From NCBI GenBank assembly GCA_026706345.1, contig JAPOYX010000098.1, positions 30,786 through 72,073 of the forward strand: a DNA stretch of 41,288 nucleotides. Reading direction: 5' to 3'. The stretch is from Gemmatimonadota bacterium. GTDB taxonomy: Bacteria > JAAXHH01. Within the stretch, counting starts at the first letter, position 1; each line of letters opens with the position of its first letter. The notes under the pieces are model-generated. The model ran no database searches and had not been told where the DNA came from. It saw only the letters and a list, made by a program, of their open reading frames with translations. This document shows, piece by piece, positions 33,833-40,971 of this stretch. The translations under genes were made by a program, and so were the position numbers.

Positions 33833-34888
33833 CTACATGAAGTTGCGCACGCCGCTGCCGTGCAGTTCCGATATCCGTTCTGCGTCCGGACGGTCGAATC
33901 CGATCGATACGAGTTCACGCACGCGCTTCCGGTGCATTTCCTCATAGAGCCCCATCACCGCGTCCCGGCCCCGGGCCAGTTGCTCCGGGTGCGATCCGCC
34001 GCCGGCCAGCGTCATCATGGCCTTCAGCACAAAGGGACTGGAACCCGATGCCTGCTGCAGGAACAGGGTCCGTTCCTCGGCCGCCCGCATCAGATCGTCC
34101 TTTATCGACGGATCCTGCTCGATGTGGTAGGCGAAATGGGATATGCCGTACCCCACGTGCCGGCCCTCGTCCTGGCGCGCCAGCTTGAAGGTCTTGGCGG
34201 TCACCGGATCGGGCGCCACCTGTTCCAGGAACATGAGGAGCTCCATGAAGGTCCCCTCGCCCAGCACGTGCATCAGGAAGGAGCCGTTCGAGTAGTCGTC
34301 CTGCGCCAGCAGGCTGCGCAGGGACCATTCCGTGGCGGCCGAGACGTACTGCAGGCCGCCGCCGTTGGCGAGGGCCCGCTTGGTGAAGACCTCCGCGTGC
34401 CGGGCCTCGTCCATGACCTGCGTGGCCAGGAAGAGGACCACCTCGGAAAACTGGGGGTCGATCCGGTTCATGAACTTGGCCGGCAGGTACATGGCCAGGT
34501 ATTCGTTCTGGATCAGGAAGGTCATGACCTGGCACACGGCCTGCTCGAGGTCGTCCGGCAACTCGGGCAAATCGTGCCAGGGGATGTCGGTCGTCGCGTC
34601 CCACTGCCCCGCCTTGCCCTGCTCGTACAGCTCCGCGATGTTATCGGCCCATACCAGCTTCTTCTCCCGGATGGTAAATCCGAACTCCGGCGTCCCGGGA
34701 TCGACCACCGATCCGCGCTGCGCCAGCCCGCGGCCTTCGGGCGCCACCTCCGGCACCTCGCCCGCCCTGCCGACCTGGCAGTCCCGCATGCGGATGCCGC
34801 GGCCGTCGACGGGTTTCACCCTGATCCCCCGGTCTGGCTCGCCCCAGTCGGACGTGTCGGGCAGCGGAATACTGAAATCTTCGGTCAT
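33833..34888 (-). CDS. Ferritin-like di-iron protein related to ribonucleotide-reductase small subunit/R2-like oxidases
   Basis: The 351-residue protein has a four-helix di-iron site: Glu129 (IQNEYLAMYLPAKF), Glu161-xx-His164 (MDEARHAEVF), Glu211 (VLGEGTFMELLMF) and Glu241-xx-His244 (DEGRHVGYG). The order Glu, ExxH, Glu, ExxH is that of the ferritin-like R2 superfamily, including R2-like oxidases and the AurF-type N-oxygenases. It is not a convincing canonical NrdB, since nothing in the window supports a ribonucleotide reductase. It probably activates oxygen on a small organic substrate. The start lies 3 bp from a 21-bp direct repeat. Confidence 0.8.
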   Translation of the reverse strand: MTEDFSIPLPDTSDWGEPDRGIRVKPVDGRGIRMRDCQVGRAGEVPEVAPEGRGLAQRGSVVDPGTPEFGFTIREKKLVWADNIAELYEQGKAGQWDATTDIPWHDLPELPDDLEQAVCQVMTFLIQNEYLAMYLPAKFMNRIDPQFSEVVLFLATQVMDEARHAEVFTKRALANGGGLQYVSAATEWSLRSLLAQDDYSNGSFLMHVLGEGTFMELLMFLEQVAPDPVTAKTFKLARQDEGRHVGYGISHFAYHIEQDPSIKDDLMRAAEERTLFLQQASGSSPFVLKAMMTLAGGGSHPEQLARGRDAVMGLYEEMHRKRVRELVSIGFDRPDAERISELHGSGVRNFM

Positions 34889-34890
34889 AT

Positions 34891-34937
34891 ACGGCTCATT
34901 CCCCGGCAGAACGTGTACGGTTCATTCCCTGGCAGAA
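34891..34937. repeat. Two 21-bp imperfect direct repeats upstream of the di-iron gene
   Basis: Copies at 34891-34911 and 34917-34937 differ at 2 of 21 positions, with the core CATTCC-C-GGCAGAA in both. They lie 26 bp apart, centre to centre, immediately upstream of the - strand start codon. Each contains TCATTCC, so the - strand reads GGGAATGA in one and AGGAATGA-like sequence in the other. They could be an operator or a recent tandem duplication. Confidence 0.6.
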
Positions 34938-35021
34938 ATTGACTTGCCCGTCATCGCCAAGTAGTATGTATGATACTGCGTTTCGTGGTTGATGACAAGG
35001 CGAAGGTGAATCGGGAGTCTC

Positions 35022-37088
35022 ATGAATCTGTCGCGGTTGAGGGTGTTTCGTCTCTGGCGCGTCATGGCGCGGCGCTTCAGGCAGCGCCTGCATGCCAATA
35101 TCGAACGCATGCGGACAACCGACCAGGTCTTCATGATCAGCGCCGCGGTGTTGATCGGCGTGCTGGGCGCGGGAGGCGCCATTGCATTCCGCGAGCTGAT
35201 CATATTCATCGAATCCGTCGCCTGGGGCGGAGGATTGTCCGGCAATGGTTCGCTGACTACGTTGACGGTACTCTCGGTACCCACCGCCGGCGGACTGGTC
35301 GTCGGCATTTTGATCTATTTCAGCACCCGGGAAGCCCGCGGCCTGCCCGACGTGATGGAAGCCGTGGCCCTTCGCGGCGGACGCATAAGGCCCCGGGTTG
35401 CCGTGGAGACCTCGCTGGCCACGGCCATCAGCATAGGCACCGGGCTGTCGGTGGGCCGTGAGGGACCCATCGCCCAGATCGGCGCCGCCATCGGCTCCAC
35501 CTTTGGCCGGCTGTCACGCGTCAACGTCCATCGCATGCGGACCTTCGTGGGCTGCGGCGCGGCCGCGGGCATAGCGGCTACCTTCAACACGCCGATCGCC
35601 GGTGCGTTGTTCTCCCTCGAAGTCATCCTGGGCAATTTCAGCTTCAGTCGGTTCAGCCCCATCGTGATCTCCTCGGTGGTGGCTACCGCCATCTCCCGTC
35701 ACTTTCTGGGCAACCAGCCGACGATCATCGTGCCTCCGCACGGCGTGAATCATCCGCTCGAATTCGCCCTGTACGCCGTGCTGGGCATCCTGGCCGCCAT
35801 CGTGGGCACGCTCTTCGTACGGGCGCTTTACGGCGTGGAGGACCTCTACGGCAAGGTCCCGTTGCCGGATTACCTGAAGCCGATGACCGGAGGACTGCTC
35901 GTCGGCGCCCTGGGCCTGCTCTATCCCCAGATCCTCGGCGTGGGATACGACACCATGGACCGGGCCCTGTTCTCCGAACTGGACTGGAAGCTCCTGCTCA
36001 TCCTGGTCTTCATGAAAATCGCGGCTACATCCTTCACCCTGGGATCCGGCGCGTCGGGAGGCGTGATCGCGCCGTCCCTGTTCGTCGGCTGCATGCTAGG
36101 CGGCGCTTTCGGCGCCCTGGTCAACCACCTGCTACCCGGAACGAGCGCCACCGGGGGCGCCTACGCGCTGGTGGCCATGGGCGCCCTGGTGTCTTCGACC
36201 ATCCGGACCCCCATGACGTCGATTCTGATGATCTTCGAAATGACGGGCAACTACGAGTTGATCCTGCCGCTGGCGATTTCCGTCATCGTCAGTACGGCGC
36301 TGTCCGCCTACTTGCTCAAGCCTTCCGTATACACGCTGCGCCTCCTGAGAAGAAACGTGGACCTGGAAAAGGGCCAGGAAACGAACATTCTCAGGTCGCT
36401 GAACGTCGGGCAGGCCCGGGTGGCCTCTTTTGAGACGATACCGCCCGAGGCGCCGCTCGACGACCTGATGTCACGCCTGGCCGAGAGTACATACACGGAG
36501 TTCTATATCACGGACGATGAGGATCGTTACCAGGGAACGGTCACCTTCGACCGCATCCGCAGTCTCGTCGCGTACGGTGAGGATCTCGAAGGCGTCATCG
36601 TGGCTCACGACATCGCCCAGTTCGACCTGCCGACGGTCACCGACGGCAACACGCTGGACCGTGTCATGCTGCTGTTCGGCCGGCACCAGGTAAACGCCTT
36701 TCCCGTAGTCGAGCCGGCCACGGGCCGCCTCGTCGGCGTGATCAGCCGGGAACATGTCATGGACGCCTACAACCGGGAGACGGCCAGAAGGGACCTGGCC
36801 GGTGAATTCGGGAGCATGGTCGACACGCTTAGCGGCGGACAGGTCGTCCAACTGGGAGGCGCGTACGCCATGGTGGAAATCAACGCGCCCCGGCGGTTCA
36901 CGGGAAGCAGTATCCGGCGCCTTCAGATTCGCAGCCGGCACGGGGTGCAGATCCTGCTCATCAGGAAACGGGAGCACCGGGCGGACCAGGCGCACTTCGT
37001 TCCTACTCCCGACTATGTGATCCGGGAAGATGACGTCCTGCTAGTCGCCGGAGAGCGCGATCGCATAGATCGCATCGTTAACCTGTAA
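35022..37088 (+). CDS. ClC-family chloride channel with CBS domains and a C-terminal TrkA-C domain
   Basis: The 688-residue inner-membrane protein has the ClC motifs: STREARGLPDVMEAV near residue 101, the gating region VGREGPIAQIGAAIGS with Glu147, and LGSGASGGVIAPSLFVGCMLGG near residue 348. A CBS pair spans about residues 455-590 (FETIPPEAPLDDLMSRLAES and DGNTLDRVMLLFGRH). After it, SSIRRLQIRSRHGVQILLIRK...REDDVLLVAGERDRIDRIV is a TrkA-C (RCK_C) ligand-binding domain. ClC proteins move chloride or exchange Cl-/H+. The added domains suggest control by a nucleotide. The start ATG is at 35022. Confidence 0.92.
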   Translation: MNLSRLRVFRLWRVMARRFRQRLHANIERMRTTDQVFMISAAVLIGVLGAGGAIAFRELIIFIESVAWGGGLSGNGSLTTLTVLSVPTAGGLVVGILIYFSTREARGLPDVMEAVALRGGRIRPRVAVETSLATAISIGTGLSVGREGPIAQIGAAIGSTFGRLSRVNVHRMRTFVGCGAAAGIAATFNTPIAGALFSLEVILGNFSFSRFSPIVISSVVATAISRHFLGNQPTIIVPPHGVNHPLEFALYAVLGILAAIVGTLFVRALYGVEDLYGKVPLPDYLKPMTGGLLVGALGLLYPQILGVGYDTMDRALFSELDWKLLLILVFMKIAATSFTLGSGASGGVIAPSLFVGCMLGGAFGALVNHLLPGTSATGGAYALVAMGALVSSTIRTPMTSILMIFEMTGNYELILPLAISVIVSTALSAYLLKPSVYTLRLLRRNVDLEKGQETNILRSLNVGQARVASFETIPPEAPLDDLMSRLAESTYTEFYITDDEDRYQGTVTFDRIRSLVAYGEDLEGVIVAHDIAQFDLPTVTDGNTLDRVMLLFGRHQVNAFPVVEPATGRLVGVISREHVMDAYNRETARRDLAGEFGSMVDTLSGGQVVQLGGAYAMVEINAPRRFTGSSIRRLQIRSRHGVQILLIRKREHRADQAHFVPTPDYVIREDDVLLVAGERDRIDRIVNL

Positions 37089-37110
37089 TGTTTAGTCGCC
37101 AAATGTCTAG

Positions 37111-37140
37111 TTGACATTGTACTATTTGGCCTATTATACG
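37111..37140 (+). promoter_or_regulatory. Promoter of the porin gene
   Basis: A perfect TTGACA (37111-37116), an 18-base spacer and TATACG (37135-37140) precede the gene by about 75 bp. Transcription would begin near 37148. It also shows that the reading frame upstream of 37216 is not coding. Confidence 0.6.
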
Positions 37141-37215
37141 GATTCGTGTAACCGCGATGAATCATTAACATCACGAGGTTCCTTTTCTACCACATCACAT
37201 CATGGGAGCGTGAAA

Positions 37216-38292
37216 ATGAGTACCTTTGTGTTACGCAGATTCCCCGCCTGGCTGACGGTCCTGATGCTGGCGGCCTTCCCGGCCGTCGCGCAGGAGAATG
37301 GAGATACGGCCATTTCCGGCCTGGTCGAAATCTCGGGGTTCGTCGACGCCAGTTATACATATACCAACCTGGATGATTCGAATACCTTCGGCCTCGACCA
37401 GGTGGAGATCGATTTATCGAGAAACCTGGGGAATATCGGCACGCTGAGGGCCGACCTGGAATGGGTGAGCGACGGCGAGGGCGGCTTTACCCTCGACGCT
37501 GAGCAGGGATACGTGACCCTGGATCTCGGAATGGGCCGGGGAGAGGGGAACTACCCGACCCTGACCTTCGGGAAGTTCAACGCGCCCATCGGCTTCGAGC
37601 TGCTGGACGCCCCGGACATGTACCAGTTTTCCCACGCGCTGGTCTTCGATAACGGATTGCCCACCAACCTGACCGGCGCCATGCTGTCCATGGATCTGGG
37701 CGGCGGCATCGACGTGGTGGTTCACCTTTCGAACGGGTGGGACCAGAACGTCGACGCGAATACGGACAAGATGATCGGCGGAAGACTCGGTTACAGTCAT
37801 GAAGAACTGGGCGGGATCGGGTTCTCAGCCATGCGGGGTGATGAACAGGGACTGGTCGGGAATCTGACCGTCTACGATATCGACCTGACCCTGACGCCGG
37901 GACCGGGACTCATCATCGGCGGGGAATACAACAACGGCAAAACGGAACTGGATGAGGCTAACGTAGAAAACAGCTGGAACGGCTACATGGTCATGGCGCA
38001 CTACAGTCTTACCGAAGTCATGGGTTTGACGGGCAGGTATGACCGCTTCAGCCGGGAAACATCCCGTAGCGCGGCACGTCGCAGCGGTGCCCAGGATCAT
38101 CCACCGGGTAGCGCGGAAGTGACCCAGCAGGCCCTCACCATAGCCCCGACGTTCGCGCTGACGGACGGCCTCGGGTTCCTCATGGAACTCCGCCGGGATT
38201 TCTCGGACGACGCGATCTTCTACAATCCGGAAACGAAAAAATCGGAAGATTCGCAGGTCAGTTTCGCCTTCGAGATGACCTACTCGTTCTGA
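37216..38292 (+). CDS. Outer-membrane beta-barrel porin, OmpL-like/BBP2 type
   Basis: The 358-residue protein starts at the ATG at 37216 behind GGGAG. A signal peptide (LTVLMLAAFPAVA) is followed by alternating amphipathic strands: ISGFVDASYTYTNLDDSN, ADLEWVSDGEGGFTLDAEQGYVTLDLG, LTFGKFNAPIGFELLDAPDMYQFSHALVFDNGLP, and a C-terminal Phe (FEMTYSF) as in barrels handled by the BAM complex. The GKFxAPIGFE...PxxxxxS motif is found in the BBP2/OmpL-like porins. It would form a pore in the outer membrane and marks the organism as a diderm. Confidence 0.85.
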   Translation: MSTFVLRRFPAWLTVLMLAAFPAVAQENGDTAISGLVEISGFVDASYTYTNLDDSNTFGLDQVEIDLSRNLGNIGTLRADLEWVSDGEGGFTLDAEQGYVTLDLGMGRGEGNYPTLTFGKFNAPIGFELLDAPDMYQFSHALVFDNGLPTNLTGAMLSMDLGGGIDVVVHLSNGWDQNVDANTDKMIGGRLGYSHEELGGIGFSAMRGDEQGLVGNLTVYDIDLTLTPGPGLIIGGEYNNGKTELDEANVENSWNGYMVMAHYSLTEVMGLTGRYDRFSRETSRSAARRSGAQDHPPGSAEVTQQALTIAPTFALTDGLGFLMELRRDFSDDAIFYNPETKKSEDSQVSFAFEMTYSF

Positions 38293-38307
38293 CCTTCGCG
38301 ATACCTC

Positions 38308-38370
38308 GGTCTGCCTGGTCTGCCGCCTGGTCCGCCTGGTCTGCCGCCTGGTTTGAACGGTCTGAACGGT
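38308..38370. repeat. Short tandem GGTCTGCC(G)CCT-like repeats after the porin gene
   Basis: Units of 9 and 12 bases (GGTCTGCCT, GGTCTGCCGCCT, GGTCCGCCT, GGTCTGCCGCCT) follow each other and run into two GGTxTGAAC units. It lies in the convergent gap between the porin stop (38292) and the stop of the Sua5-like gene (38390). Confidence 0.65.
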
Positions 38371-38389
38371 ACGACTCCCCGTGACCGGT

Positions 38390-39007
38390 TCAGTACAGAT
38401 CGGCTTCACCGGCGCTGGCCCGCAGGATCTCGGGCTCGCCGCCGGTCAGATCGACTACCGTCGATGGCTCCGCAACGATGACGCCGCCGTCCACGATGAC
38501 GTCGACGACCTTGCCGTACCGGGACTGAATCGCCTCGGCGTCGTTCATATCGCTTCCGTCGTCCGAAGCCGCGATGCTGGTACTCAGCACGGGGCGCCCG
38601 AGGGCCTGTACGATTTCCAGGCAGATGGGGTTGTCAGGCACCCGTATGCCGACCGTTCGCCGCTTGCCGATCATGAATTTCGGCACGTCCCGCGAAGCCT
38701 CGAGAATGAAGGTATAGGGGCCGGGAAGCAGGCGCTTCATCATGCGGTAAGACGCGTTGGAGATATTCTTCGCGTACCGGGCGAGGTCTTTCAGGTCGGA
38801 ACAGACGAAACTGAGGGGTTTCCCGGCGGGCGCCTGCTTGATCTGGTAGATCCGGTTGATGGCCTTGCGATTGAATATGTCGCAGCCCAGGCCGTAGACC
38901 GTGTCCGTCGGATAGATGATCACGCCGCCCCTGTGCAGCGCTTCGACGACGCGGTCCACGTGCCGTTTCTGGGGATGTTCGGGATGAAGTTGAAGGATAG
39001 CGGCCAT
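38390..39007 (-). CDS. Sua5/YciO/YrdC-family threonylcarbamoyl-AMP synthase-like protein
   Basis: The 205-residue protein has the RNA/nucleotide-binding fold: GGVIIYPTDTVYGLGCDIF near residue 27, QIKQAPAGKPLSFVC near 54, LLPGPYTFILEASRDVP, RRTVGIRVPDNP, and GGEPEILRASAG at the end. These are the YrdC/YciO motifs. TsaC-type proteins make threonylcarbamoyl-AMP for t6A in tRNA; the closely related YciO branch has unclear activity, and the LPGPYTF and PDNP details fit YciO well. It follows the threonine aldolase by 6 bp and ends a three-gene operon. Confidence 0.87.
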   Translation of the reverse strand: MAAILQLHPEHPQKRHVDRVVEALHRGGVIIYPTDTVYGLGCDIFNRKAINRIYQIKQAPAGKPLSFVCSDLKDLARYAKNISNASYRMMKRLLPGPYTFILEASRDVPKFMIGKRRTVGIRVPDNPICLEIVQALGRPVLSTSIAASDDGSDMNDAEAIQSRYGKVVDVIVDGGVIVAEPSTVVDLTGGEPEILRASAGEADLY

Positions 39008-39013
39008 AACTGC

Positions 39014-40054
39014 TCAGGAAACGCGGGTCAGCACCTTCCTGCAGACGTCGATGGCCCGGTCGATCTGTTCGCCGCTCACGTCCAGGTGGGTAACGGCGCG
39101 GATGACACCGGGTTTCATGGCCAGCATCCTGACCCCTTCCTCCGACAGCCGCTCGACGGCCTCGAAGGGATCGAGGCCGTTCCGCAGGCGGAAGAAGATC
39201 ATGTTGCTGTGTATCTCGTCCAGGTCGAGCTCGACGGTGTCGAGGTCGGCGAGCGCTTCCGCCAGCCGGAAGGCGTGGGCGTGGTCCTCCGCGAGACGGG
39301 AGATGTTGTGCTCCATGGCATAGAGACCCGCCGCCGCCAGGACGCCCGCCTGCCGCATGCCGCCGCCCAGCATCTTGCGGTAATACCGGGCCGCGTCAAT
39401 CGTGGCCTGGTCGCCTGCGAGCACGCTGCCGACCGGCGCGCCCAGGCCCTTTGACAGGCACACGGATACCGTATCGACGTGCCGGGTATAGGTCTGTGCG
39501 GTCAGGCCCGTCGCCGCGCAGGCGTTGAACAACCGGGCGCCATCCATGTGGACGCGCAGGTTGTTCGACTGCGCGCAATCGCTGACCCGGGACAGCGCAT
39601 CCACGGGCCACGGGTATCCGGCAGACTTGTTGTGGGTGTTCTCCACGGCGACCAGGGCCGTTCTGCCGTAATGCACGTTGTCGCCCCGCTGGATCACTTC
39701 TTCCATCTGCGCCGGGGTGAAAACGCCCCGTTCACCCGTCAGCAACCGGACCTGTACCCCCGAAAGCGCGCCGAGGGCTCCGGCTTCCGCGTTGAAGATG
39801 TGGCTGTACTTTTCCGCGATGATGTCGTTGCCGTGATGGGTCTGCGACCGGATCGCCACCTGGTTGCCCTGCGTTCCGCTGGTAACGAGCAGGCCGGCCT
39901 CCTTGCCGAGCACGGCGGCCATGGCTTCTTCCAGCCGGTTTACCGACGGATCCTCTCCGAAACAGTCGTCGCCGACTTCGGCGTTGGCCATGGCCCGGCG
40001 CATGGCAGGCGTCGGTCTGGTCATGGTATCGCTTCGAAGTTCGACGATACTCAT
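39014..40054 (-). CDS. ltaE: Low-specificity L-threonine aldolase
   Basis: The 346-residue PLP protein starts at the ATG at 40054 behind GAGGA; a GTG 4 codons upstream is possible. It has RSDTMTRPTPAMRRAMANAEVGDD at the N-terminus, SGTQGNQVAIRSQT, HIFNAEAGALG, NTHNKSAG, VHMDGARLFNACAA and the PLP lysine region SVCLSKGLGAPVGS. It splits threonine into glycine and acetaldehyde. It overlaps the end of the RsbW-like gene by a few bases if the GTG is used. The set with the ATPase and the Sua5-like gene is a housekeeping operon. Confidence 0.92.
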   Translation of the reverse strand: MSIVELRSDTMTRPTPAMRRAMANAEVGDDCFGEDPSVNRLEEAMAAVLGKEAGLLVTSGTQGNQVAIRSQTHHGNDIIAEKYSHIFNAEAGALGALSGVQVRLLTGERGVFTPAQMEEVIQRGDNVHYGRTALVAVENTHNKSAGYPWPVDALSRVSDCAQSNNLRVHMDGARLFNACAATGLTAQTYTRHVDTVSVCLSKGLGAPVGSVLAGDQATIDAARYYRKMLGGGMRQAGVLAAAGLYAMEHNISRLAEDHAHAFRLAEALADLDTVELDLDEIHSNMIFFRLRNGLDPFEAVERLSEEGVRMLAMKPGVIRAVTHLDVSGEQIDRAIDVCRKVLTRVS

Positions 40055-40062
40055 CGAGTTCC

Positions 40063-40503
40063 TCACTGCCCGTACTTGATCAGTGTCACGCTTGTACCGT
40101 TTTCCGAAACGTCGAACTCCACTTCGTCCATGAGGGACTTGATCATCAGGATCCCCCGGCCGTTCTCCTTGAGCAGATTGTCCGGGTTGCGCGGGTCCGG
40201 CAGGGATTCAGGATCGAATCCCCCGCCACAGTCGCAGATGTGGATCCGGAACACGGCCGAAGTGCAACTGCAGGTGATGAGGACCTGCTTGGACTCGTCG
40301 CAACCGTTTCCGTGGAGTATCGCGTTCTTTACCGCTTCGTTCACGGCGATCATGATGTCGCCGCGCGTTCCCTGGTCGTAGCCGACCCGCGCGGTCAGGT
40401 CCTCTATGCGGCGGTCCACCTCCGCAGTCAACTCGGGCTTGCTGGGAATCGTGAGTTCCAGCGTCACGCCGTTCCCGGCTGGGTCCTGCCGCCTCTCGAC
40501 CAT
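40063..40503 (-). CDS. RsbW-like anti-sigma-factor histidine-kinase-type ATPase
   Basis: The 146-residue protein is a single HATPase domain. The N-box is IAVNEAVKNAILHG, the G1 box is CDCGGGFDPESL, the G2 box is ENGRGILMIKSLMD. It has no kinase dimerisation domain and is like the RsbW/SpoIIAB anti-sigma regulators. The ATG at 40503, preceded by GGAGC, is preferred to the ATG at 40596, because a consensus -35/-10 at 40599-40627 puts the transcription start next to the latter. Partner antagonist (SpoIIAA/RsbV) genes are not in the window. It likely regulates a sigma factor by binding it. Confidence 0.82.
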   Translation of the reverse strand: MVERRQDPAGNGVTLELTIPSKPELTAEVDRRIEDLTARVGYDQGTRGDIMIAVNEAVKNAILHGNGCDESKQVLITCSCTSAVFRIHICDCGGGFDPESLPDPRNPDNLLKENGRGILMIKSLMDEVEFDVSENGTSVTLIKYGQ

Positions 40504-40557
40504 GTAGAAAGCTCCATGAGGCCGCAATGTGTAGAGCCGACGCGCGGCCCGTATCCC

Positions 40558-40578
40558 CCGGGACGAGACGCGTCCCGG
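40558..40578 (-). other. Hairpin in the mRNA leader of the RsbW-like gene
   Basis: CCGGGACG-AGACG-CGTCCCGG is a perfect 8-bp stem with a 5-base loop, 14 bases inside the predicted transcript and about 55 bases before the start codon. It could affect stability or translation. Confidence 0.5.
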
Positions 40579-40598
40579 TACATCGCCTTCCTTCAATC

Positions 40599-40627
40599 AA
40601 AGTATCGTGTGGGAAATACTATGTCAA
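40599..40627 (-). promoter_or_regulatory. Promoter of the RsbW-ltaE-yciO operon
   Basis: On the - strand TTGACA (40622-40627, perfect) is followed by a 17-base spacer and TACTTT (40599-40604). The -10 is weak and the -35 is ideal. Transcription would begin near 40592, which supports the start codon at 40503. Confidence 0.55.
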
Positions 40628-40675
40628 GTGCGGGACGGGATGCGGCGTGGGTGCGACGGTCTCTTCGGGGACAAG

Positions 40676-40915
40676 TCAACCGCCCCGCTCGGCGTCGCGA
40701 ACCATTTTTAGGTAGGCGTCGCGAACTTTGTTCTTGAAGGGCTTTCTCGCCTGCCGGGGAGCGCGCAGTTCGCACGGCTCCCACCATGCCAGTTCGTTGA
40801 GGTGGTCGGCGGGGACGGGAAAGGCTTCCTGGCGCACGGTCTTCGATCCCAACCTGCCGGTCCACGCGGCCGAGATCACAGGTACCGGCCAGTGGTAGAC
40901 GCCATACCGTTTGAA
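40676..40915 (-). CDS. Small hypothetical or truncated gene remnant
   Basis: The frame is open from a TAA at 40916-40918 to the TGA at 40676-40678 and has GC-rich third positions, as neighbouring genes do. A start could be the GTG at 40879, giving 67 residues. There is no good Shine-Dalgarno. The product has PVPADHLNELAWWEPCELRAP followed by a basic helix, KPFKNKVRDAYLKMVRDAERGG. I do not recognise it. The absent start and the abrupt 5' end suggest the tail of an older gene, or a very small gene. The rest of the 467-bp gap 40504-40971 holds the promoter, a hairpin and nothing else I can support. Confidence 0.35.
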   Translation of the reverse strand, partial: FKRYGVYHWPVPVISAAWTGRLGSKTVRQEAFPVPADHLNELAWWEPCELRAPRQARKPFKNKVRDAYLKMVRDAERGG

Positions 40916-40971
40916 TTACACTCCGCTCGATAGCGCTTCGCGACGTGCCCCTGAGAGAATACCGCCGCGAT

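Noticed and set aside
38308-38370. Possible CRISPR-like repeats
   Set aside because: Units are only 9-12 bases with no spacers of even length and no cas genes in the window.
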